Below are positions 53,776 to 61,300 of a stretch of 64,000 nt of DNA, one piece after another. The stretch comes from Microbulbifer sp. MI-G. GTDB lineage: Bacteria > Pseudomonadota > Gammaproteobacteria > Pseudomonadales > Cellvibrionaceae. Position numbers and translations under genes: made by a program. Positions within the stretch are counted from its first letter, which is position 1. Each line of letters starts with the position of its first letter. The DNA is taken from contig NZ_CP098023.1 in NCBI RefSeq assembly GCF_030440425.1, positions 1,291,501 through 1,355,500 on the forward strand, written 5' to 3'. Below the pieces are notes generated by a model. The model was not told the origin of the DNA. It did no database searches and saw only the letters and a list, made by a program, of their open reading frames with translations.

Positions 53776-55176
53776 ATGATTAAACGCTGTACGCAATATC
53801 TCCTGCTGTTCTGTCTGTTGGTAGTAACGGGCACGGCCAGTGCCCGAGGTCTGCCTGAACTGACCGAACTGATCGAGGAAAATTCGCCCGCAGTGGTGAA
53901 GATCAATACACTGGATCGCAGCCGTGTGGCGCGTGGCAATAATGCGCCACAATTCCAACAGGATATTCCCGATATCTTTCGTCACCTGTTTGAGCCGCGC
54001 CGGCGCCAGCAGCGCCCGGTAGCCAGTATGGGTTCCGGCTTTATCATCTCCGATGATGGGTACATCGTGACCAATAACCACGTGGTGAGTGGTGCGGACC
54101 AAGTCACCGTCACCCTGACCGATCGCCGCGAGTATGAGGCCGAAGTGATTGGCACCGATGTGCGCTCGGATCTGGCGCTGCTCAAAATAGACGCCGATGA
54201 CCTCACAGCCGCGCGCTGGGGGGATTCAGAAGAACTGCAGGTGGGAGAATGGGTTGTCGCCATCGGCTCGCCATTTGGCCTGGACTACTCCGCCAGTGCC
54301 GGCATTGTCAGCGCTATGGGACGCAGTATCCCCAATGAGAGCCGTGAGAACTATGTACCGTTTATCCAGACAGATGTGGCGATTAACCCGGGCAATTCCG
54401 GCGGTCCGCTATTTAATCTGGAAGGGCGGGTTGTTGGCATCAATTCCCAGATCTACACCCGCAGCGGTGGCTCAATCGGTCTCTCCTTTGCCATTCCGGC
54501 CAGTCTCGCCCAGGATGTAGTGGCACAGTTGAAAGAGAAAGGGCGTGTAGACCGCGGCTGGCTGGGCGTGGGCATCCGCAACGTGGACCGGGATATGGCT
54601 GAAGCGATGGGGCTGGACAAGCCGGTTGGGGCACTGGTAGAACAGGTCAGCCCCGGCGCGCCCGCTGCCGAGGCCGGGATTATGCCTGGAGACGTTATCA
54701 CTCGCTTCAACGGTCAGAGAATTGGTGTACACGGCGATCTGCCCCATTTGGTTGGCCAACTCCGCCCCGGCACCGAAGTTTCGCTGGAACTGATGCGTAA
54801 CCGCAAGTCTGAGAAGCTCAAAGTGATCGTTGGTACCCTGCCGGGCGCCGATGATGAGGGCGTACAGGCCACGGTCAAGCCAAGCTCGATTATCGGTGGG
54901 CGCCTGGGCATTGTGGTTGAACAGATCCCTGAGGGCGTGAAGCAACGCTGGAATGTGGATACCGGTGTACTGGTCAAACAGGTTGTCCCGGGTAAGCCGG
55001 GCGCCAAAGCCGGTCTGCGCAGTGGTGACATTATCGCCCAGTTGGGATTTGAAGAAGTGGGGGACATGGAGGATTATAAAACTGTGGTTAAGGAACTCCC
55101 CAAAAATGAGCTGTTGCCGATCCGCTTCTTCCGCTCGGGCCAGTCAACTTTCCGCACGATTAAGATTGAAAGCTGA
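53776..55176 (+). CDS. mucD: Periplasmic serine protease MucD (DegP/HtrA family)
   Basis: MucD degrades misfolded periplasmic proteins and restrains the sigma-E (AlgU) response. The 466-residue protein has a signal peptide (ending TASA), a trypsin-like domain with His in NNHVVSG, Asp in RSDLALLK and Ser in NPGNSGGPLF, then two PDZ domains. The ATG at 53776 starts the signal peptide, with AAGGG upstream. In Pseudomonas mucD follows mucC directly; here dgcA and mpaA intervene. Confidence 0.94.
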   Translation: MIKRCTQYLLLFCLLVVTGTASARGLPELTELIEENSPAVVKINTLDRSRVARGNNAPQFQQDIPDIFRHLFEPRRRQQRPVASMGSGFIISDDGYIVTNNHVVSGADQVTVTLTDRREYEAEVIGTDVRSDLALLKIDADDLTAARWGDSEELQVGEWVVAIGSPFGLDYSASAGIVSAMGRSIPNESRENYVPFIQTDVAINPGNSGGPLFNLEGRVVGINSQIYTRSGGSIGLSFAIPASLAQDVVAQLKEKGRVDRGWLGVGIRNVDRDMAEAMGLDKPVGALVEQVSPGAPAAEAGIMPGDVITRFNGQRIGVHGDLPHLVGQLRPGTEVSLELMRNRKSEKLKVIVGTLPGADDEGVQATVKPSSIIGGRLGIVVEQIPEGVKQRWNVDTGVLVKQVVPGKPGAKAGLRSGDIIAQLGFEEVGDMEDYKTVVKELPKNELLPIRFFRSGQSTFRTIKIES

Positions 55177-55308
55177 GAACCGGGGTCGAATGGTGGCCGA
55201 ATAGGCCGCCTGCCTCTCACCTCGGACCACGAGTTCTGTTAGACTTGCGCCACACAGTTGGTATGCCTGCCAACTAATTGTCTGATTTTAAAGGGTTTTT
55301 ATTCCGTA

Positions 55309-57114
55309 GTGGCCACAGATCTATCCCATATCCGCAATTTCTCCATCATTGCCCATATCGACCACGGAAAATCTACCCTGGCTGACCGTTTCATCCAGGA
55401 ATGTGGCGGCCTCTCCGATCGCGAAATGGCCGAACAAGTACTGGATAGTATGGAGCTGGAGCGGGAGCGGGGGATCACCATCAAAGCCCAGAGTGTCACG
55501 CTCGACTACAGGGCGCGGGATGGCAAGACGTATCAGTTGAATTTTATTGATACCCCGGGGCACGTGGACTTCTCCTATGAGGTCTCCCGATCCCTGGCGG
55601 CCTGTGAGGGTGCGCTATTGGTGGTGGATGCGGCCCAGGGCGTAGAAGCGCAGTCGGTTGCCAATTGCTACACCGCGATTGAGCAGGGTCTGGAAGTCAT
55701 TCCGGTACTCAATAAGATGGACTTGCCCCAGGCGGACCCGGATAGGGTCGTCGAGGAAATCGAAGACATTATTGGCATAGCTGCCAGTGAGGCTACGCGC
55801 TGCAGCGCCAAATCCGGCATGGGTGTGCAAGAGGTGCTGGAGGATCTGGTGCGCCTGGTGCCGCCACCGGAAGGAGATGTGGGGGCGCCGCTGCAGGCGC
55901 TGATCATTGATTCCTGGTTCGACAGCTACCTCGGAGTAGTGTCTCTGGTTCGCGTGATGCAAGGTACCTTGAAAGCCAAAGACAAAATTGTTACCAAGTC
56001 TATTGGTCGTGCTCATGTGGTGGACAGTGTCGGCATTTTTACCCCGAAGCGCTGTGAGACTGGTGTGCTGCGTGCCGGAGAGGTGGGCTTTGTGGTGGCC
56101 GGCATTAAAGATATTCACGGCGCACCTGTGGGTGACACCCTGACCCATGCCAAGGGTGCGCAGGACATAGCGATGCTGCCGGGGTTTCAGAAGGTCAAAC
56201 CGCAAGTGTATGCGGGCCTGTTCCCGGTCAGTTCCGATGACTACGAGGCTTTTCGCGATGCCTTGGAGAAGCTGTCTCTCAACGATGCCTCCCTGTTTTA
56301 CGAACCGGAAACCTCCGATGCCCTTGGTTTTGGTTTTCGTTGTGGTTTTCTCGGTATGCTGCATATGGAGATTATCCAGGAGCGCCTGGAGCGGGAATAT
56401 GATCTGGATCTGATTACCACTGCACCCACCGTGGTGTATGCCGTAGAACAGAATAATGGCGACGTGGTCATGGTGGATAACCCGTCGCGGCTGCCGGATG
56501 TGGGCAGCATTCGGGAAATGCGCGAACCGATTGCGGAAGTAAATATCCTGGTGCCCCAGGAGTACCTGGGTAATGTGATCACCCTCTGTGTGGAGAAACG
56601 CGGTATACAGAGGGATATGCAGTACGTGGGTACCCAGGTGTCCCTGCGCTATGAGTTGCCCTTGGGCGAAGTGGTGATGGACTTCTTCGATCGCCTCAAG
56701 TCAGTGAGCCGCGGATTTGCTTCGTTGGATTACAGTTTTGTGCGCTTTGAAGCAGCAAAACTGGTGCGCTTGGATATCCTCATTAATGGGGATCGTGTAG
56801 ATGCCCTGGCCCTGATCGCGCATCGCGAAAACGCTCAACAGAAAGGGCGCGCAATGGCGGAAAAAATGAAGGAACTGATACCGCGGCAGATGTTTGATGT
56901 GGCTATTCAGGCGGCGATCGGTGGTCAGGTAGTGGCGAGAACCACCGTAAAAGCTCTGCGCAAGAATGTGACTGCGAAATGTTATGGCGGCGACGTCACA
57001 CGCAAGAAGAAACTGCTGGAGAAACAAAAAGCGGGTAAACGCCGTATGAAGCAACTCGGCCGTGTCGAAGTGCCCCAGGAGGCCTTCCTGGCGGTACTGA
57101 AAGTGGATCAATAG
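55309..57114 (+). CDS. lepA: Elongation factor 4 (LepA)
   Basis: LepA is a ribosome-bound translational GTPase. It has the G1 loop [28 protein letters not shown], the elongation factor domains and the LepA-specific C-terminus ([25 protein letters not shown]). The GTG at 55309 gives 601 residues, close to the usual size. It is followed by lepB as in E. coli and Pseudomonas. Confidence 0.97.
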   Translation: MATDLSHIRNFSIIAHIDHGKSTLADRFIQECGGLSDREMAEQVLDSMELERERGITIKAQSVTLDYRARDGKTYQLNFIDTPGHVDFSYEVSRSLAACEGALLVVDAAQGVEAQSVANCYTAIEQGLEVIPVLNKMDLPQADPDRVVEEIEDIIGIAASEATRCSAKSGMGVQEVLEDLVRLVPPPEGDVGAPLQALIIDSWFDSYLGVVSLVRVMQGTLKAKDKIVTKSIGRAHVVDSVGIFTPKRCETGVLRAGEVGFVVAGIKDIHGAPVGDTLTHAKGAQDIAMLPGFQKVKPQVYAGLFPVSSDDYEAFRDALEKLSLNDASLFYEPETSDALGFGFRCGFLGMLHMEIIQERLEREYDLDLITTAPTVVYAVEQNNGDVVMVDNPSRLPDVGSIREMREPIAEVNILVPQEYLGNVITLCVEKRGIQRDMQYVGTQVSLRYELPLGEVVMDFFDRLKSVSRGFASLDYSFVRFEAAKLVRLDILINGDRVDALALIAHRENAQQKGRAMAEKMKELIPRQMFDVAIQAAIGGQVVARTTVKALRKNVTAKCYGGDVTRKKKLLEKQKAGKRRMKQLGRVEVPQEAFLAVLKVDQ

Positions 57115-57163
57115 GGCGCAGCCGGTGCTTGATTCCGAGATTTGGGGATAATAGAGAATAGTG

Positions 57164-57931
57164 ATGGATATTAATTTGCCTTTGATTCTGCTCTGGCTGG
57201 TTGTCGTCAGCGGTGGAATCTGGTTGGTCGACAGCCTGTTTTTTGCCCGCCGCCGGAGGAAGAAGACAGGCAGGAAGCGTGAAGACCCGGTTGTAGTGGA
57301 ATATGCCAAGTCGTTTTTCCCGATTTTGGCCATTGTCTTCGTGCTGCGCTCTTTTATTCTGGAGCCCTTTCAGATTCCGTCTGCCTCTATGGTGCCCACC
57401 TTGCAGATCGGCGATTTTATCCTGGTCAACAAATATGCCTACGGCCTGCGCCTGCCGGTTTCGCGCACCAAGGTAGTGGATATTGGCGAGCCGCAACGCG
57501 GGGATGTGATGGTGTTTTTTCCACCACATATGAACGATACCTATTTTATCAAGCGGGTGATCGGCTTGCCCGGTGACAGGATCGAATTGAAGAACAACAT
57601 GCTCTATGTGAATGGCGAACTGGCGCCACAGGAGCTGATTCAGGCGTTACCCCCGGCAAATCCGCAAGTGGAAATTCTGTGGGAAAACCTCTACGGCCGG
57701 CGCCACCTGATGGCGAAAAATGTGCACCCGGGCAAATACGGTGATTTCAGTGGTACTGTCCCGGAAGGCCATTATTTTATGATGGGCGACAATCGGGACA
57801 ACAGTCTTGACAGCCGTGCCTGGGGCTTTGTGCCCGAGCGGGATATTGTGGGCAAGGCTTTTGCCATCTGGATGCACTGGGACAAACTGTTCAGTTTACC
57901 CAGTTTCGAGCGTGTGGGGTCCATCCAGTAA
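57164..57931 (+). CDS. lepB: Signal peptidase I (LepB)
   Basis: LepB removes signal peptides from secreted proteins. Two N-terminal membrane segments (about 5-27 and 50-65) precede the catalytic domain with Ser75 in IPSASMVPTL and Lys in YFIKRVIGLPGD, then the MGDNRDNSLDSR box. The 255-residue length is somewhat below that of E. coli (about 324) but normal for pseudomonads. An ATG follows a GTG at 57161; either may start. Confidence 0.96.
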   Translation: MDINLPLILLWLVVVSGGIWLVDSLFFARRRRKKTGRKREDPVVVEYAKSFFPILAIVFVLRSFILEPFQIPSASMVPTLQIGDFILVNKYAYGLRLPVSRTKVVDIGEPQRGDVMVFFPPHMNDTYFIKRVIGLPGDRIELKNNMLYVNGELAPQELIQALPPANPQVEILWENLYGRRHLMAKNVHPGKYGDFSGTVPEGHYFMMGDNRDNSLDSRAWGFVPERDIVGKAFAIWMHWDKLFSLPSFERVGSIQ

Positions 57932-57983
57932 TAAAAACCGGCCGGCTGTGCACCGGGTATCGGCGAGGAGAATTGAAGGCATC

Positions 57984-58424
57984 ATGGGTAATACTACGCA
58001 TTATTCGTTTCAATACCAGCGCGGTATGAGTTACTGGGGTTGGTTGTTGCTTGTGGCAGTGCTGGGTTTTGTCCTGACCTGCGCATCCAGGATGGCACCC
58101 GCCTATCTTGATGCACGCTACGTGACAGAAGGGCTGAAGATATTGGCTGAAAACCCGGATCTGGAAACTATGTCGGCGGGCCAGATCAAGAAAGAACTGG
58201 GCCGCTTCTTTCTAATCAACAATGTGCGTGGTGAGCCCACCGAGGCACTGCAGGTTGTTCGCGGTGCAAAGGGTACGCTGGTCAGCATCAATTACGAGTT
58301 GCGCCAACCACTGATATACAATGTGGATGTGGTGATGAAATTTAACAAACAGCTCAATACGGCCAGTCCCGAGCTGTGCTGCGATGCGCTGGTGGATCTG
58401 GAGCAATTTCGCAAACGTGACTGA
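57984..58424 (+). CDS. DUF4845 membrane protein
   Basis: The 146-residue protein has one membrane segment (about 17-35) and a periplasmic part ([36 protein letters not shown]) typical of DUF4845. It sits between lepB and rnc in many gammaproteobacteria, and its role is unknown. Its stop overlaps the rnc start by 8 bp. Confidence 0.85.
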   Translation: MGNTTHYSFQYQRGMSYWGWLLLVAVLGFVLTCASRMAPAYLDARYVTEGLKILAENPDLETMSAGQIKKELGRFFLINNVRGEPTEALQVVRGAKGTLVSINYELRQPLIYNVDVVMKFNKQLNTASPELCCDALVDLEQFRKRD

Positions 58425-59097
58425 TCTTTTACTGGAACGCCTGGGCAAGCGTCTCGGCCACAGGTTCAGGCAGGATGCATTGCTGGAGCTGGCGTTGACA
58501 CACCGCTCCCATGGTAGCCGCAATAACGAACGCCTGGAGTTTCTCGGAGACTCTATTCTCGGTTTTATCATCGGCGCGGCGCTTTACGAGCGGTTTCCCA
58601 AGGGACGGGAGGGGCAGTTGAGCCATTTGCGCGCGCAACTGGTCAGTGGTGAGACACTGGCGAAACTGGCACTTGAACTGGAGATTGGCGACTGCCTGCG
58701 TCTTGGCGAAGGGGAGATGAAAAGTGGCGGTTGCCGCAGGGCCTCCATCCTCGCCGATGCGGTGGAGGCTTTGATCGGTGCCATCTACCTGGATGCCGGT
58801 TTGGAAACGGTGCGCGCCAGAGTGCTGGACTGGTTTGCATCGCGTCTCTACTGTCTGTCTTTGGAGACGGTAAAAGATCCCAAGACCCGCCTGCAGGAAT
58901 GGCTGCAGGCACGCAGGAAACCATTGCCACAGTATAGGGTCGTGGATGTCTCCGGTGTGGAGCACGCCCGGCAGTTTGTTGTCGAGTGCTGTGTTAGCGG
59001 GCTGGCTCAGCCGGTGCGCGGTGAGGCCAGCAGCCGCCGCGCAGCAGAAAAAGCGGCTGCCGTTGAGGCCTATCATCGACTTACCGGGCTGAGCTGA
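58417..59097 (+). CDS. rnc: Ribonuclease III
   Basis: RNase III cuts double-stranded RNA in rRNA maturation and regulation. The catalytic signature [15 protein letters not shown] lies near residues 38-52, a second acidic site is [15 protein letters not shown], and a C-terminal double-stranded-RNA-binding domain begins near [11 protein letters not shown]. The GTG at 58417 gives 226 residues, as in E. coli. era follows. Confidence 0.97.
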   Translation: MTDLLLERLGKRLGHRFRQDALLELALTHRSHGSRNNERLEFLGDSILGFIIGAALYERFPKGREGQLSHLRAQLVSGETLAKLALELEIGDCLRLGEGEMKSGGCRRASILADAVEALIGAIYLDAGLETVRARVLDWFASRLYCLSLETVKDPKTRLQEWLQARRKPLPQYRVVDVSGVEHARQFVVECCVSGLAQPVRGEASSRRAAEKAAAVEAYHRLTGLS

Positions 59098-59215
59098 TTT
59101 TACAATGTGGGGCGAGGCCGGTCGCTGTCTGTCTCCAAGTGGCGGACTTCAATACACGGGAGGCCGGTCCGGTTTCGGGCTCCGCGATTCCCTTTAACCC
59201 TTTCGGAGTGTTTTT

Positions 59216-60115
59216 TTGAGCGAACAACCCTCTCGCTGTGGCTATGTTGCGATTGTCGGCCGTCCCAATGTGGGAAAATCCACGCTATTGAACCACCTGT
59301 TGGGCCAGAAGCTGGCGATTACCTCACGCAAGCCACAGACCACCCGCCACAATATGCTCGGCATCAAAACAGAGGGACCGGACCAGATTATTTTTGTCGA
59401 CACGCCCGGCCTGCACCCGGATCAGGAAAAAGCCATCAACCGCTATATGAACCGGGCTGCTGCCAGTGCGACACGGGATGTGGACCTGGTGGTATTTGTG
59501 GTGGAGCGCACCCGCTGGAGCGAGGGGGATCAGTTGGTGGCCGATCAACTGCGCGGTATCAGGTGCCCACTGGTTATCGCTGTCAACAAGGTGGACGAGT
59601 TGAGGGACAGGGCCGAGCTGTTGCCCCAGTTGCATGCCCTGGCCCAACGGTACCCCAAAGCGGAGATTGTACCTGTTTCCGCTCTGCGCAATCAGAATCT
59701 GGACACGCTGGAACAGGTGATTCTCACACACTTGCCCGAGGGGCAGCACTTTTTCCCAGACGATCAGGTTACCGATCGCAGCTCGCGCTTCCTCGCAGCA
59801 GAAATCGTACGGGAGAAAATCATGCGTCAGTTGGGCGCAGAGGTGCCTTATCAGGTTACTGTCGAGGTGGAGGATTTTGCCCAGGAAGGCAAAGTCCTGC
59901 ATATCCGTGCGGCGATTCTGGTAGAAAGGGCTGGGCAGAAGCGCATTCTCATCGGCAACAAAGGCGAGCGCATCAAACAGATTGGCAGCCGGGCCCGTGA
60001 GGATATGGAGCGGCTTTTCGACACTAAGGTGATGCTGAATCTCTGGGTCAAGGTCAAGTCCGGCTGGTCCGATAACGAGCGCGCTTTGCGCAGTCTCGGC
60101 TATCGAAACGAGTAG
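59216..60115 (+). CDS. era: Ribosome-assembly GTPase Era
   Basis: Era binds 16S rRNA during 30S subunit assembly. It has G1 (GRPNVGKST, residues 15-23), the switch region PQTTRHN, G3 (DTPGLH), G4 (NKVDEL) and a C-terminal KH domain ([19 protein letters not shown]). The TTG at 59216 is supported by CGGAG about 7 bases upstream. A long overlapping frame starting at 59107 is a shadow. Confidence 0.97.
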   Translation: MSEQPSRCGYVAIVGRPNVGKSTLLNHLLGQKLAITSRKPQTTRHNMLGIKTEGPDQIIFVDTPGLHPDQEKAINRYMNRAAASATRDVDLVVFVVERTRWSEGDQLVADQLRGIRCPLVIAVNKVDELRDRAELLPQLHALAQRYPKAEIVPVSALRNQNLDTLEQVILTHLPEGQHFFPDDQVTDRSSRFLAAEIVREKIMRQLGAEVPYQVTVEVEDFAQEGKVLHIRAAILVERAGQKRILIGNKGERIKQIGSRAREDMERLFDTKVMLNLWVKVKSGWSDNERALRSLGYRNE

Positions 60116-60146
60116 AGTTCTGTTCCGGCGTATACCCGCTGATATC

Positions 60147-60896
60147 ATGAAGCAGCCACAACCCGCACAACCAGCCTATATTCTGCACGCACGGCCCTAC
60201 CGCGACTCCAGCCTGATTCTGGAGCTGCTGACTTCGGATTTTGGGCGTATTGGTTGTGTTGCCCGCGGTGCCCGGCGCGACAAGCGGCGGCGCCAGCAGG
60301 CACTGCAGCCTTTCTCCCCACTTCTGGTCTCCCTGTTGGGAAATGGTGCGTTAAAAACCCTGGGTTCTGTGGAGAATGTCGCTGCGCCACTCTGGCTGAA
60401 AGGTCGGGCCGTCTATGTGGGGCTTTATGCGAATGAGTTACTGGTACGCTTGTTACCGGAGGGGGAAGCGCACTATGCGCTGTTCGCCATGTACCAGGTG
60501 TTGCTGGAAGTGCTCGCGCAGTCGAAAGGCGACGATAGCAACCAGTTGGAAGGGCCCCTGCGCCGCTTTGAATTGCAACTGCTGCGGGAACTGGGCAGTT
60601 GTCCACCACTGGATTATTGTACCGGCAGCCAGGGTATTGTCAGCGAGGGGGTCCGCTATCAGCTGGAGATTGAGCAGGGATTTGTGCCTGTGTACCGCCA
60701 GGGAAGTAATGCTCAGCGCGATAATGAGTTCAGTGGTGAGGAACTGCTGGGTATCGTGCAGGCGCTGGAGAGTGGGAAATGGTCCGCCGGGCTGCTGCTC
60801 CCGGCAAAGCGCTTGACGCGGATTTTGCTTCAGGCCATGCTCGGGGGCAGGCCATTGCAAAGTCGCGCATTATTCAGACAAGTATACGGAAAATGA
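60147..60896 (+). CDS. recO: DNA repair protein RecO
   Basis: RecO loads RecA with RecR during gap repair. The 249-residue protein has the N-terminal OB-fold (AYILHARPYRDSSLILELLT, GCVARGARRDK) and the helical C-terminal domain. It overlaps acpS by four bases (ATGA). pdxJ, which commonly separates recO and acpS, is absent here. Confidence 0.95.
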   Translation: MKQPQPAQPAYILHARPYRDSSLILELLTSDFGRIGCVARGARRDKRRRQQALQPFSPLLVSLLGNGALKTLGSVENVAAPLWLKGRAVYVGLYANELLVRLLPEGEAHYALFAMYQVLLEVLAQSKGDDSNQLEGPLRRFELQLLRELGSCPPLDYCTGSQGIVSEGVRYQLEIEQGFVPVYRQGSNAQRDNEFSGEELLGIVQALESGKWSAGLLLPAKRLTRILLQAMLGGRPLQSRALFRQVYGK

Positions 60897-61279
60897 TCGT
60901 CAGTATCGGTACAGATATTTGCAGCTATCATCGTATAGCAGTGGCTTTGCGGCGCCACGGCAACCGGTTTGTACGGCGGATATTGAATGACCGCGAGCGC
61001 TGTGACTTCGCCGGTCTGAGCGAGGCCAATCGCACAGCCTACCTGTGCAAACGTTTTGCTGCCAAGGAGGCGGTAGCCAAGGCCCTGGGCACCGGCATCG
61101 GCGACGGCATTTCCTGGCACAATATCGAAGTGCGGCGCCGCAAAAATGCTGCAGCGCAGGTTCTGTTAAATGGTGCGGCACGGGAGCGCGCCTGTGCTCT
61201 GGGTGTTGGGTCCATACACCTCTCCCTGTCGGATGAAAAAGACTTCGCCCTGGCGTGTGTGATTTTTGAAACTCGCTAG
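60893..61279 (+). CDS. acpS: Holo-acyl-carrier-protein synthase
   Basis: AcpS transfers phosphopantetheine from CoA to acyl carrier protein. The 128-residue protein has IGTDICSYHRI with the magnesium Asp8, and KRFAAKEAVAKALGTGI. The ATG at 60893 overlaps the recO stop (ATGA). It ends 21 bp before the convergent barA. Confidence 0.95.
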   Translation: MIVSIGTDICSYHRIAVALRRHGNRFVRRILNDRERCDFAGLSEANRTAYLCKRFAAKEAVAKALGTGIGDGISWHNIEVRRRKNAAAQVLLNGAARERACALGVGSIHLSLSDEKDFALACVIFETR

Positions 61280-61300
61280 TTTGCTGTTGCAGACTTCTAC

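Noticed and set aside
59107..60000. Forward frame of 297 codons overlapping era
   Set aside because: Shadow of era; rich in Gly/Arg/Ser and without motifs, whereas era has all its G motifs.
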